From Chytriomyces cf. hyalinus JEL632 (lineage: Eukaryota; Chytridiomycota; Chytridiomycetes; Chytridiales; Chytriomycetaceae): a DNA stretch of 64,000 bases. The stretch spans positions 496,001 through 560,000 of the forward strand of contig JAIWWG010000008.1 in NCBI GenBank assembly GCA_025435555.1. The letters are read 5' to 3'. Within the stretch, counting starts at the first letter, position 1. Each line of letters opens with the position of its first letter. Below, in pieces: positions 1 to 11,680 of the stretch. The position numbers were made by a program, and so were the translations under genes. Under the pieces are notes generated by a model, which was given only the letters and a program-made list of their open reading frames with translations, was not told the DNA's origin and ran no database searches.

Positions 1-330
1 TGTGACCAAGACGACTATGGAAACTACTATGAGGACGTGAACAATTCGAAAAGAGTCTCCCAAAATCCATCAGTTACTTGACTGCGGCAGAGGAAATCAT
101 TGTGGAAGGGAGCAAGCTGATGGGCAACATTCCAGACGTGTTTGGTGCACTGAAGAACTTGACGGCTTTGAAGTTGGGTCACAATTCCTTGACGGGCCAC
201 TTCCGAGCTCTTTGAATCTCCTGTTCGCATTAGAACACCTTGATGTAACGAACAATCAGCTTAGCGGAGTTTTTCCTGCGTTGCCAAACTTGTATGCACT
301 CAATCACGTTGAGATGTTTTTTTGCTTCAA
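1..330 (+). pseudogene. F-box/LRR gene copy 1, broken, left end outside window
   Basis: The sequence reads as the middle part of the F-box/LRR protein encoded intact at 1690. The same block before the repeats (KSLPKSISYLTA) is followed by LRR units of the plant-like type (LxxLxLxxNxLxGxxP). Near 197 one base is missing relative to the second copy, so the frame ends at a stop around 215 and continues one frame over from 212. After about 330 the LRR sequence stops abruptly and joins sequence that in copy 2 lies downstream of the gene (3228-3440). An internal deletion has therefore removed the remaining repeats and the acidic tail. It is a decayed member of the local array. The F-box half lies outside the window, so its state cannot be judged. 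Confidence 0.75.
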
Positions 331-343
331 AAACCTGGTCGAA

Positions 344-510
344 TTTTTGACAGTGAAGGTGTGTGGGTTGCGCATATTAAAAATGATTGTGAATGGGTTG
401 ATCTTGTCCACACCATCGGCCGTGCCAAGACATGAAACAGACAACAGCGCGCGGCATTTCTTGCGCAAGCACGCTCTGTCGCGCGCGTGTTTGTCTTTCG
501 AAACTCATAA
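344..510 (+). repeat. Direct repeat of LRR-gene 3' flank (unit 1)
   Basis: This stretch matches 3228-3440 with small gaps, including the shared stretch cgcgcggcatttcttgcgca at about 450 and 3374. It is the 3' flank shared by LRR copies 1 and 2, which shows that gene and flank were duplicated together. Confidence 0.7.
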
Positions 511-1689
511 ACTTGCCTCTTTAAACAAAAGCTGCTGCTGTCCAAAACGTTTTCAAGTCCCAACTTCAGACGTTTTCCAGCGTCAAAAGGCACGCGTCCG
601 CTGATTCTTTTGACCTAAATGTAAGCTGATGAATGCAGTGATACACGTAAGGTTTTTGTTTTCGGCCGGTTCAGGGAGGTCCTGCGAGAAAGCGCGCTCC
701 CCAGTCGATTGAAAGAATTCGTGGCTCGAGTTGACGACAATCGAGTTGCAGCTGCATGCAAGTTCATCGGACTGCTGCTTCCCATTTCGCGACGTTTTTC
801 GTGTAAATCCATCATCTGTCGGCAGATGTCACGGTATGAGTGCAGGACACCAAAAAAAAAAAACGTTCTTCCTCACGTCTCGATTCAGGCCCGAGTCCCA
901 CGCCTCGAGACCCTCTCTCCGCGTGAAATCATGTCTGGCGCAGTTTCAGACGTGGCCCGGCGCGAACGCGTCGCGCACACTTGTCAGTGTAAGGACAATT
1001 TCTTCCGTTGGGGCGCCTTCGCAGCAATGTCTAGCACTGCAAAAACACACGCTCCGAAAAGACATCTGTTGGGTCTGTCAGTTGAAGTAAAAGAAAGTGT
1101 GAGAAGCAGCAGTTAAGTAGAAAAAATAGACTCTTTGTGTAAGAGCGCTGACGCAATCACAAAGCCAGGTTCTCCAACAAGAATCGCCTAAATCTTTTCA
1201 AAAATCTTTTGCTTCGTGGTCCATCGATAAGCGGCGCGCGGAAGCCCGTCTTCAAGTGTGTGAATGCATGTTTCGCAATGAGACTTCGTGACTGACACGA
1301 CCTGAAAACTCGATGACCAAATCCAGAATTGACAGAACGAGAACGGAGTTCTGTTTGAGTTTACGAAAACAGGGGAGTTAGTCCCGTTCATTGAAAACAA
1401 TCGAAACCAAACGGCATCATACTCCAGCCCAAAAAGACGAACAGCTCCCGCATCCCCCCCCCAAAAAATCGTTCAAGTCATCTGATTGCGCGGTTTTCGT
1501 TTCCGTTCCGTCTTTTCGGATCGTCTGTCAGATTCAATGAGCTTCCATTGTTCTGAAATGTTTGACAGGAGATGACGACTTCTTCACATTTCTTTGGCGG
1601 AGCCAGATGCCCAATGCCACGACAAAGTCCAAGGATGATAGTTGAAGAAAAAAAACTTTTGATGACCCTTTTTCCAGTAAAATTTATCC
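511..1689. other. Intergenic, no gene seen
   Basis: Short open frames occur on both strands, but none has a recognisable domain, consistent splice sites or similarity to the neighbours. The last 100 bases are the presumed promoter and 5' leader of the LRR gene at 1690. Confidence 0.5.
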
Positions 1690-3137
1690 ATGAAGCGCCA
1701 ACGAACTGAAGCCAACTCGGAGAGCAAACGAAACGGAGCCACACCAGCCGCTGCTGCTTCAGATGCGCCCCCCCTAGCTTCAGCAGAGACGAATACCGCC
1801 ACCACTCTCGCAATCATACTCCGCACCCTCGAAAAGATGCAAGCGCAAGTCACGAATATCCAAGAGACCCAACTGTCCCTCATCAGCGCTCAGCGGCATT
1901 TATCGAACCAAGTCCTTGATCTTCAAAACCACAAGAAAAAGTTCTTTACCAGCCTTCGCGACCTCCCTATCGAAGTCATTGTCCGGATCTTTGCTTGGAT
2001 TCCTCCCCGAAGTGTCTTTAGATGCAGGCGACTGTCAAGGACGATCAACCAATGCTTGTTGACCACTCAATTTGCCGTGCTCAATATGCAAACAGCGGCG
2101 TTTCAGAATGGGTCCGAGTCCACAATCGGTGGGCTTTGGCTCGTTGTTCCTCAGCCATATCAAAGAATCGCCGCCAGAGCAATGGCCACACAGGTCAAAA
2201 GCATTGTCGGAAGCAACGATGAGGAATCCGACGATGAGGAATCCAACGATGACGAGGCCGACTATCAACAAGTGGAAAAGCGTCTCCCAAAATCCATCAG
2301 TTACTTGACTGCGGTTGAGGAAATCATCATGCAAAACTACACACTAATAGGCGAGATACCGGACACTTTTGGTGCATTGAAGAACTTGACAATGCTGCGA
2401 CTGAGAGGCAATTCATTGACAGGGCCACTTCCGAGCTCATTGAATCTGCTGTCCCGATTGACTTTTCTTGATCTATCCCACAATCAGCTGAGCGGAGATT
2501 TTCCTGCATTGCCAAACCTGCATGAGCTCATGTCCATTTGCATTACCCAAAACCGTTTCACGGGTCCAGTTCCAACTGTGTTTGGCGATCCCCGAAAGCT
2601 GATATATTTTTACGCTGCGGACAATTGCTTCAGTATTCTTCCGGGCTCTATTGGTCAGCTAACAAACCTGGATGAGCTGTTCATTAGCAGGAACGTTTTC
2701 TCATGCGAAATACCGTCCGAAATCTGGAATGTGGCAGCTTTGAAGTTCTTCGAAGTGAGTGGATGCAAGTTGTTTGGATCCCTGGCAGGTGTGGGCAACT
2801 TGCGCAACCTTCGGTGGTTGGATGTATCGAATAATCAATTGAGTGGAGAGTTCCCGACGCGCGAAATCTTGCACTTGGAGAACCTGGAAAAATTGCATTT
2901 GGTTGGCAATCAGTTCTCTGGGGGTGAATACTGGACATGTCCGAGAGGGATGACAAGATTACCATGTGCGTGGATCGTGAGTTTCAAAAAACTCATGTGA
3001 TAAGGGAAGGATTCCACAAGTGTCGCCATAAGCATGGCGTGACTCCATTTACTGGAGACGTCTCTGATTCTGAGTTTGATTTCGAATACTATAGCGAAGA
3101 CGAATCCGACGAATCCGACGACAATGAAGAGGGCTGA
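1690..3137 (+). CDS. F-box and plant-like LRR protein, copy 2 (tail out of frame)
   Basis: The first frame (1690-3000, 436 aa) starts with a low-complexity segment. A coiled-coil-like stretch follows (about residues 38-80), then an F-box-like segment (about 88-130, LRDLPIEVIVRIFAWIP), an acidic linker (about 177-195, DDEESNDDE) and roughly eight LRRs of the LxxNxLxGxxP kind (about 205-425). F-box/LRR proteins usually serve as substrate adaptors of SCF ubiquitin ligases; that role is inferred here. In copies 3 and 4 the repeats run into a CADR(D/E)F motif and an acidic tail. In this copy the equivalent tail (CVDREF, then Asp/Ser-rich to 3137) lies in another frame from 2937. A one-base shift near 2920-2936, beside a run of five G, or a very small intron must separate the two. 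It is the best preserved of four copies. Whether it is functional depends on that junction. Confidence 0.75.
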
Positions 3138-3227
3138 ATCGTTGAGCTTGTCTGATTCTGATTCTGAATCCGAATCTGAATCTGAATTTGAAAAAACTAC
3201 ATTGAGATGGTCGCTTCCAAAGCTGGT

Positions 3228-3440
3228 TGAATTTGGACGGTGACAGTGTGGGTGGTACGCATAATAAATTCCGATTGCAAACGGGTTGATTCTGAGGTAA
3301 TGCCACACCCTCGGCCGTGGCAAGACATGAAGCAAAACCTGAAGAAGTAGGGTCGTGATTTATTCATACAACGGCGCGCGGCATTTCTTGCGCAAGCACA
3401 CTCCGTCACGCGCGCGTTTGGTCTTTCGCAACTCGCCAGA
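3228..3440 (+). repeat. Direct repeat of LRR-gene 3' flank (unit 2)
   Basis: Downstream flank of LRR copy 2, matching 344-510. The match extends from just after the coding tail to about 3440. Confidence 0.7.
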
Positions 3441-3609
3441 GAGACGCCAAGCATTTTGGAAATTGAGTGGTGGGGAAGGGGTAAATTTATTTCAATTTTG
3501 ATTGCTCAATTGAAAGCACTGCACTCAAATCCCGCAATCAATCAATTTAACGAGTTGAACGTCCAGAGTTCGAAACACGTTCTGCCCAATTCTAAAAGAC
3601 TGACAGCGC

Positions 3610-4140
3610 CAACACACACTCATCCAACCAACCCCGTCAAACAGCCGAACCCAAACCGTGTGTCAATCTGCCGACTCTGCCCGCGAATCCCTGCTCCAGG
3701 TCAAAACTGTCGACATTGGCGCTTTATTCCAAGTCCTCCAGAATGACATCCTGCAGTACACCTTCATCCTCACACCAGTGCAGTCTCCAAAAAGCCCTTT
3801 GTCGGCCGGGCAGCAACACGACTTCTAAACCCAGGCGCAAGAACAACCCCTCTGTCTGATTTGAGCGCTGAATTCTTTGCTGAGAATGCTACTGGAACAA
3901 ATTATTCTACCAGCCCCACGCAAGAAAGCGTCTGCCCAGTGTTCGAGAGCGCCCTGCTGTCGTTTTCAAAAAACAGTTCCATGGCAGAGAACTTTCCTTC
4001 AGATGGATTGACGCGCCGGAAAACAATGGAACATTGAAGTTGATGCAGAATGCGGATCAGTTGCCGTTGGGATGGAGTCCTGTGGCGGACTTGGTGCCCA
4101 CAGGTTTGACAGGTGCAACACTGATCTTTGTGGAAGAGAC
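3610..4140 (+). pseudogene. Decayed coding remnant, unidentified
   Basis: Between the two inverted halves of the LRR array lie three plus-strand stretches that read like protein but in different frames. One is about 3612-3828 (contains VKTVDIGALFQVLQND), one about 3829-4035, and one about 4005-4200 (contains WIDAPENNGTLKLMQ). None has a proper start, and I do not recognise the family. The simplest reading is an old host gene fragment stranded when the LRR copies inverted or inserted. A spliced gene with several short exons is possible but less likely, because the frames change without good GT-AG pairs. Confidence 0.35.
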
Positions 4141-4141
4141 C

Positions 4142-5438
4142 TCAATGGGCTGCCCTTTTTTGTGGGAACTGCCGTTGCTGTGTCTGCGCTTCTTGTTGGC
4201 AAAGATGACTCTGCAAAGTTTGATGGGAAACAAAGCGACGAGGAGGTTGATGTTGAGGTTCGGAATCATCGGAATCATCGGAATCGGAGTGATGCTTATC
4301 ATAGGTAGTGTCCGAGCCGGAGTCGGACTCAAAATCATTGGAATCGGAATCCTGGGCGTATACGCTGTACGCAACCGTGTCATGATGCGCGTAACACTGA
4401 CGAACTCGCTTCACATGCTTTCTCCGAAAGTCACGATCCGCACACAGTGATTTCAAGTTGGTATCCAGCAAGCCACCCTCATACCCAGAGATCTTATTGC
4501 GAATAATATGCAATCCGTTTCGGTCGTGCAAGCTGCAGATTTCGCCTGAAGGGAAGTCTCCACTCAGTTGATTGTTGGACACATCCAACACCTCAAGGTG
4601 GCGCAAGGCACCTATGCCTGCCAGCGATACAAACATCTTGCAACCGCTCATATCCAATGTCATCAGGGATCTCAGATTCCAGATTCCAGACGGTAATTCA
4701 CATGAGAAAGGGTTCCCGCTGAGACGAAGATACTCCTGAGTTGTGAGCTGACTAATGGTAACTGGAATAATGCTGAAGGTATTATGCTGAGCAAGCAACT
4801 CAGTTTTGTGAGGATTGCCAAACACGGTTGCAATGCCGGTTATTTTGCACATAAAGGTGCTCGACTTCATTTGAATTTGGAAGCGCAGGAAACTCTCCGG
4901 TCAGTCGATTGCGAGATAAATCAAGGTGTACAGTTCCTCAGCTTGATGCGCTCGACAGCAGTCAGGTGAGCGATGGACTGTGGGAGTTTCTTTTTGACAT
5001 GATTGAATTTTCCTCCGACGTTTTCACTGCCTTTGCAACGGCAGCTTGATATGAGTGGGGAAGTACGAGCGACAGCCCACCGATTCTGTGCATAGATCCC
5101 TTGTGAAAATCTGGTATCCGCAAATTCAGCATGGCGATGGTTCGTCAACAAGCATTGATTTATCGCTGAAGACAGCTGCCTGTATCTGAGAACTGCTCGA
5201 ACTGGAATCCAGGCAAAAGATCTGAACAATGACTTCGAGTTGTAGGGGTGAAAAACTTTTTGTTGCCGTTCTGCAGGTCAAGGACTTGGTTTGACAAATG
5301 CCGCTGCGTGTCTTTGATATCAGTGACTTGCGCTTGTATCGCTTCGAGCGTGCAGAGGATTGCTGATAGGGTGGCGCTATTCGACTCTGCTGGAGACATG
5401 GGAAACGCTCTGCTCATTTCAGTTTGTTGGTGTTTCAT
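4142..5438 (-). pseudogene. F-box/LRR gene copy 3, broken
   Basis: On the minus strand this copy starts like copy 2 (MKHQQTEMSRAF, then the coiled-coil block with RHLSNQVLDLQN). Within the F-box the frame changes twice between about 5250 and 5200, and the RDLP part is missing. The next frame ends at about 4921. The LRR part resumes at about 4870 without the first two to three repeats, so there is an internal deletion as well. The remaining repeats (for example LDVSNNQLSGDFP) and the CADRDF motif with its Asp/Ser-rich tail are well preserved to about 4260. The last 40 residues before the stop at 4142 have no counterpart in the other copies and probably run into foreign flank. It is a pseudogene of the array. 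Confidence 0.75.
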
Positions 5439-5827
5439 TGATTTATTTACCAATATAAAATAAATTCGGAAAACTGCACCGACAATTGAGACACGTGCAA
5501 ATGATGAAACTTGGTTGGAGCCTGTAAGATGACGTTTGGTAACACAAAAAGAAGCCATCAACGGTGTCAGATAGGCATCTTTGGTGGAAATCAAGGTGCT
5601 AAAATTCTCCTTCATTGCCTTACGATCCTTCCCGCGAAAGAAGGGTCGGTGTTTAGATGCTTGCGATGTCGAAGCTACAAAGAATGAAATCAAGGAGAGT
5701 CGGCATAAATTCGCGACACCAAACCTGTGATCGTCTCGGCTATTTGAAGGAGCCACCATGGCCCCACACCCCTTTTCGAAACCTGCTTCCAGATGTCGTG
5801 CAATAAAAAAACCCAAAATTTGCTATT
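5439..5827. other. Spacer between LRR copies 3 and 4
   Basis: No gene was seen. An open frame runs through the spacer on the minus strand but is only an upstream extension of copy 3. Confidence 0.4.
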
Positions 5828-6570
5828 TTATTTAGATTCAGATTCAGATTCTGTTTCAGGTTCAACTTCAGATTCGGATTCAGAATCGGAAAAGTCTCGG
5901 CTGTATGTTGACAAAGGATGGTGCCTGTGACACTGACGGTGTCCCGTCGCGTGGTACCTGTAAAATTCGCGATCGGCGCACACCAATTGCAGGCGGAGCA
6001 TCTGCGTAATATCCAGCTTATCACCCTTACACCCGGAAGACTCATTTTTAAGCAAATGAAATTCATTCAGGCGCTGCAAGCTGTATATTTCGCGGGATGG
6101 CAGCTCCCACTGAATTTGTTGTTGGAGAGATCCAGAGTCTCAAGGTTGCGTAAAGCGCCAATGCCAGTTAAGGAACCAAACATGTTGCAATTGCTCATAT
6201 ACAAGACTTTCAGAGCTCGCAGGTTCCAAAATTCAAATGGTAGTTCACTTGAAAGGGGGTTCTTGTGGATTCGAAAATCCTCCAGACTCCTGAGCTGACC
6301 GATTGAAGCTGGGATGGTACTGAAGAAATTTCGGTAAGCATCAGCTTTTGAGGATTGCCAAACACAGTCGGAACGGGACCCGTGAAGCAGTTGCTGCTGA
6401 TGCAGAGGGTCTCGAGACTCGAGTTTGGCACAGCTGGGAATTCTCCGCTTAGTCGATTGGAGGACAACTTAAGGCGTTTCAACCCAGACAGCAGGCCGAA
6501 CGAACTTGGAAGGGATCCCGTCAATTTGTTGCTGCTCAAGTTCAGATCCGTCAAACACAGCGCAGCATGA
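5828..6570 (-). pseudogene. F-box/LRR gene copy 4, N-terminally truncated and broken
   Basis: Only LRR units and the tail are present. The sequence begins inside the repeats near 6560 (LNLSSNKLTGSLP). It loses frame near 6310 and again near 6080, and ends with a CADREF motif and a Ser/Glu-rich tail at 5828. F-box and coiled-coil blocks are absent. It has the same orientation as copy 3, so the array consists of two plus-strand and two minus-strand copies facing each other. Confidence 0.7.
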
Positions 6571-6654
6571 GAGCAGCATCCAGGGTCAAAATGAATAGTT
6601 AGTGTTGTTCACAATTTGTGTTAACATCATCAGTCGCCCTGTTCCCACAGTCTA

Positions 6655-6663
6655 CATATAAAA
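6655..6663 (+). promoter_or_regulatory. TATA box before a small ORF
   Basis: The sequence tatataaaa lies 56 bases before an ATG at 6719. The spacing resembles the secreted genes further right. Confidence 0.45.
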
Positions 6664-6718
6664 GTCCCTGTCTCCAAGCTGACATACAAACAAAATAAAC
6701 ATCATTCCTTCAAATCAC

Positions 6719-7164
6719 ATGAAATTTCGATCTTTGGCAAGGTGCCCCATGACTGCAATGCATCTGACTGAGAACAGTGAGCCCGAGGAGTTCGACGGCA
6801 CCCAACCAGCTGTCCAGTGTTGCTGGACTGGCTGGTATGCAGAGTTGTTTCTTATGTTGTAACCCCTCGCCAGGGATCTATTGGATGAGAAAAAGCGCGC
6901 TCGTGCTGAGGTGTGTCTTGATGTTGTTTGGTTGCTCTTGTCGGATCTGTTTATTAATTCTTCGATTTGTGTTTATGCATGCATCACTTGGCACGCACTG
7001 TTGTTCGTTGTATGAAGCATTGAAAAATACGCGGTATTGCGATTGATGCGCTTCTTCTTGAACACGGCTCGCATGCGGAGATTGTTAAGTCCCAGCTGTC
7101 GTTGGGTGCGCAGGTTTCTGCGGGCTTTTCTGTTTCAAAGGCTTTTGGGTTTATGGGGATGTGA
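6719..7164 (+). other. Possible small spliced gene or gene remnant
   Basis: After the TATA box, ATG 6719 opens a 47-codon frame ending at 6862. Inside it a gtatgc donor near 6836 could join an acceptor near 6875 to a short coding-like exon (LLDEKKRARAE) followed by a gtgtgt donor at about 6911. A further coding-like stretch runs to a stop at 7162-7164 (contains EIVKSQLSLGAQVSAGFSVS). I could not find an acceptor that links the last piece in frame, and I do not recognise the protein. It may be a decayed gene. From 7165 to 7487 no gene is seen. Confidence 0.25.
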
Positions 7165-7487
7165 GTTATTGAATGGGTGAGCTCCTCCTTTCAGTATAAT
7201 TAAGTACTGTTTTTAACTCTCGGCCTCTTGTCGTCATCGGTTTCGTCTTCGCTATCAGGCAGTTCGAATTCGGACGTCCCGTCAATGGAACCACACCATG
7301 CGTATCGGGAGCAACACTTGTGGAATCCTTCCCGTATAACATAGTCCAATAAGAAATAAAGTGCATCGACCCTTTTTTATTTTCGAGGCAAAAATAAAGT
7401 TCACATCAGAGATAGAATAAGAAAGCAAATAGAATTAGAAAAGTCAATGCGAGTGTTTGAAATATGCTGTCGCAACTCCTATTTCTT

Positions 7488-10403
7488 TTAGTTGATGACA
7501 ATCGTGCTGCTGGAGTTTCCAACAAGCAACTTTCTCTTGCCACCGTTTTCATAAGTGCGTCTCCATGCAACAAGACCCATGGTCATGTAAAGAACCTTGC
7601 GGCACTTGGCAATGTTAGCCAACGCCCGCTCCTTCACAATACGCTTCGCAACACGTTCCTCCAAAAGTGCCTTACGAGACTTTGTTGGGTACAACTTGAC
7701 GGTAAGTTCAAAGCTCCAAGAACGGATGATGGCAACCTTGACAATGTCGAGCAACATGAACATGACGGTGGAAATGGCAAGAACGGAAACACCCCATCCC
7801 CATCCAATCGCGGTGGCTTCAAAGACCTTGACTCCGTAAATGGACATGAACATGGCAAAGACTTGGGTACCAGCGACGGCAAGGATAAACACCCAAGAAG
7901 GAGCGTTTTCATAAAAGTATCCAGGAAGACGAGTCGAGAAGATGACAAAGTGGGGGCATGAAGAAATTTGCAGGTACATGATGGTTTGCAGCTTTCCGGC
8001 GTTCTCAACTCCTTCATTGTCCTTTTCTGGGAGAGTGGTCAAACCAAAGGCATCCTTAGCGACAAAGAAGTGGGCAAACGAGATGATCATGAGCAAGACT
8101 CCGAGAATGGCAGACAGAGTAAGCAATTGTCCAAGACGCCACTTGTCTGGGCGCTGGGAAATTTGAGCATTGTCGACGGAAATGACCAAGGTAGCAGCAT
8201 CGTTAAGCACGGCAATCATGATAATCAGAATGGGTGGCAGAGAGAATCCAAAGGCACAGATGGAGATGAAGAAGAACAGCAAGAAGTGGATGGTAGACGC
8301 AATACGGTAAAGCGCGTACGATCTCATTCTCTGGAAAATGGCACGGGAAGTCTTGACTCCATCAACAATTGTTGACAGACCAGCAGCGAGCAACACAATG
8401 TCGGCGGCAGATCGGGCAGCGTCAGTGCATCCTTCGACGGCAATACCGACGTTGGCCTTCTTCAAAGCTGGGGCATCGTTCACACCGTCTCCAGTCATAC
8501 CAACAAGGTAACCACGCTTCTGCAAAAGTTCAACCACCTTGTACTTGTGCTCGGGAATAACTTGCGCAAATCCATCACACTTAACACAACGGTCAATCAA
8601 GGCCTCTTCGTCAATGGAGTCATCAATAAGCTTAGAAGCGTCCAAAATGGTACGGTGCATTCCAAGACGGTGGGCAACTTCCTTTCCGATAATCTGTTGG
8701 TCTCCAGTAATCATCTTGACAGAGATTCCGAGCTTTTGGCATTCTTGGATCGTGTGGGCAGAGTCTGGGCGGGGTGGGTCAAGCAGGGAAATCATTCCAA
8801 CCATTTCAAACTTGGTCATGGCTTCGTCGACAGTGATGGCAACTCCGAGGGCACGAAGACCACGCAGGGCAAAGTCGTTGACAGCCTTGGTGGCTTGGTC
8901 GTGACCTCCAACCATGCGAACGATAACTTGGGGTGCTCCCTTGATGCAACGGAATTGCTTTCCAGTGGACAAGTCAGTGACGGTGGCTTCAGTGTACTTG
9001 GAGGTTGGGTTGAATGGAATAAAGTTGTTGACTTTGTATCCTGGAATGTGGTGGTCCTGTTCGACACGCTCCTTCAAGACGGTGACACGCTCTTGGGCAG
9101 CTCCACGGATGGCAGACTCGATGGCATCTTGTGCTCCAGGTTCAGAGGCAAAGAAGGAGGTCAACAACAGGTCCTGTTCAGTGTAAGGCACGCCAGTTCC
9201 CTCAAAGTTGGTGGTGGTGTTTCCCTTGTTGGACAAGTATGGAACATCGAACGAAAGCTGGTTCAAGGTGAGTGTACCAGTCTTGTCGGAACAGAGAATG
9301 GAGACGGAGGCGAGTTCTTCAATCGCAGTGAGACGCTTGACGATAACCTGCTTCTTGGCGAGCTGGGAAGCACCGACGGCCATGGTGACGGACATGATGG
9401 TTGGCAGACCGACAGGAATGGCGGCAACGGTGAGGACGAGGACTTCCAAAAGCGAGTGACGGACACGGTCCCCGAGAGGAGCGTTTGGCTTCTCTGGGAC
9501 TCCCCAGACACGCACAAAGAACAGAGCCACAGCCATGACCTGAAAATGGAGAATAAGTACGTTTGCTACAAAAAACAAGAAAACACACGTTCAACTAACA
9601 CAGGTGATGATGACCAAGAAGTTTCCGATGGAGTTGATAATCTTTTGGAAGTGACCTTCTTCAGTGGTGATGGAAATCAAGTTGGCGGCACGACCAATGT
9701 AGGTGTTGATACCAGTCTTGGTGACAACGGCGAGCATTTGACCTTGCTTGACAATGGCAGAGGAGTACGCAGTGGCACCCTTACCCTTGTTGACAGGGAG
9801 AGACTCTCCAGTCAAAGCGGCTTGGTCAATCTGCAAAGTTCCCTCAGTGATTTCTCCAGTGACACCGACACCCAACAAACGACAGTCGGCTGGGATAATG
9901 TCTCCAAGACGCAGGGCGATAATGTCTCCAGGAACGAGGGTGTTGGAGTCGACTTCGACAAGCTTGCCGTTTCTCCAGCAACGGGACTTCAAGGCAAGAG
10001 TATTCTTGAGGGCATCCAAGGCAGACTCGGCACGAGCCTCCTCAAAGAATCCAATGCACGCGTTGATGATCAGCACAGCCAACAGAATACCAAAGTCGAT
10101 CCAGTCCTTGAAGACTCCAGACAAGATGCAAGCAATCTCAAGCAGGTAGGAGATGGGTCCAGTAAAGTAGGACAAGAACTTGAGCAAAGGGTTCGTCTTG
10201 TGCTCTGGGATTTCGTTGAGACCAAACTGTTCAGTACGTTGGGTCACTTCGGCGTCCGTGAGACCGTGAAGGGGCTCGGTATGCAAGAGGGCTTCGAGTT
10301 CGGCAGGAATGTCGTCGGCCACTTCGACGTGCACGGCTTCCTGCATCTTCAAAGGCTTCTTTCCGTCCGCGTTGACTGCGTGGTCATCGTGAGTCTCTGT
10401 CAT
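7488..10403 (-). CDS. PMA1: Plasma-membrane H+-transporting P-type ATPase
   Basis: Two exons, 10403-9600 and 9539-7488, are separated by a 60-bp phase-0 intron and give 951 aa (yeast Pma1 has 918). The enzyme pumps protons out of the cell at the cost of ATP and sets the membrane potential for nutrient uptake. Visible P3A-type features in order are: N-terminal cation-ATPase domain; EARAESALDAL; actuator motif TGES; paired helices before the IPVGLP motif; phosphorylation site CSDKTGT with the aspartate at about residue 353; MTGDQ; hinge GMTGDGVNDAPALKKA; and about six C-terminal helices. All catalytic motifs are intact. The C-terminal tail is basic (RKALLEERVAKRIVKER) and lacks an obvious yeast-like Arg-Thr-Ser autoinhibitory end. 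The start is the first ATG of the open frame, and no signal peptide is expected. Confidence 0.96.
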
Positions 10404-11680
10404 TTTCGATTAGATTATTTTTAGTTTTTTTTTCTTTTCGGAGTTCTATTTTTGGAATGGTTGAGGGGAAGGTTGGGCGGGAGTTTTTGACAGCGGCACA
10501 CTTTGGCGGGACACAGCGCCGCAAAGGATCGACGATCGATATTCATTGAGGGCGGTATGTTTGGGGGTGAGGATGCGATGCAGCAGATGCCGAGAGAGAG
10601 AGAGCATCGCAGGCGTGCTTGTCCGATGGTGTGACAGGAGCGCAGGACATTGGACCCGGCATACACCAACCATCCATGCATTGCATGCATGCGCATTCAT
10701 CAGCATCAGCGGGGGAGGGTGTCGGGGTTCTCACCTGGATGCATTTCGACGACCTTTTTTTTCTGCGTTTCTTGGATTGAGAAACGGGCTTTTTTATGTG
10801 GCTGAAAAATGGTTTCAAAGGTATCCAAAAATATTCCGAAGCACGCACGGCAATTTTTTTTGTTTCAGGATTTTTGAATGGATTTGTTATTTGGTCATTT
10901 GGCAGGGTCCGTTAGAGGAGGAATCTATCCAGGTATCTGTCTATCCATGGTACAGAGGATGGGATTCTGTCTGTCCTTTCAGTTACCGGACACTCGCTGC
11001 AGATGTCCGAATATATTCAGCCTCGTTTACGCCTCCCTCTCTCCATCTCTCCATCTCTGCTGTTCCGCAATTAGAAATATCGCATTAATGAAATGCAGCC
11101 AACGCACTTCCAATTCATTTACTGCCGTAATGACAAGGTTTGAAACACTCATTTCCAACGATAAACAAACACTGCGATCAAGGAAAGGTGGTCAGTGTCA
11201 GGTGGATCCAACCCGCGCACGTTCTTTTGGTGTGACGCTCAGTGATGTGAAAATTCGAAATTGCAGGCAAAATATTCCGAATATTCTCAGCCTATTTATC
11301 ATCCCATTAATAATGCAATCGATATCTCAGCGTGTCAAGTGTCAGGAGGCACAGAGAGACAAGTGGCACACCGAGACAAAGAGTCCATCCTAGATATCCT
11401 ACGTGGGAACAACTGCCTCGCAGTGCAGTGCATGCACGCACGCAGACAAACCTCCATCTAAAACAGACACACCTGTCACTCAGGGTTTAGCGTGAGAAAT
11501 TCATAACACTTGCTTGGCAGACAAAGGGGTTTTATTCATGGAATAACAATACGGTCCAACTACAACAACAATCAGAAAACAAATGAAAAACAAGTCAGAC
11601 GCACTTCTCAAAACTCACAAAAAAAAAAAAAAAAAGTAGGTAACCCTCGTGCTGCAACACTTGAAATCATCTCCACAAAT
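10404..11680. other. Intergenic, H+-ATPase promoter side
   Basis: About 1.3 kb without a convincing gene. Plus-strand frames at 10546-11393 lack domains and contain simple CT and CA runs. The segment next to 10403 should hold the ATPase promoter, and the far end holds the 3' region of the oxidase gene. Confidence 0.45.

Noticed and set aside
8547-10424. 625-codon plus-strand frame across the H+-ATPase
   Set aside because: Antisense shadow. All catalytic motifs lie on the minus strand, and the frame runs through the intron.
10546-11393. Plus-strand frames of 180 and 171 codons upstream of the H+-ATPase
   Set aside because: Mixed composition with CT repeats, no domain and no consistent start. 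Likely promoter-side DNA.
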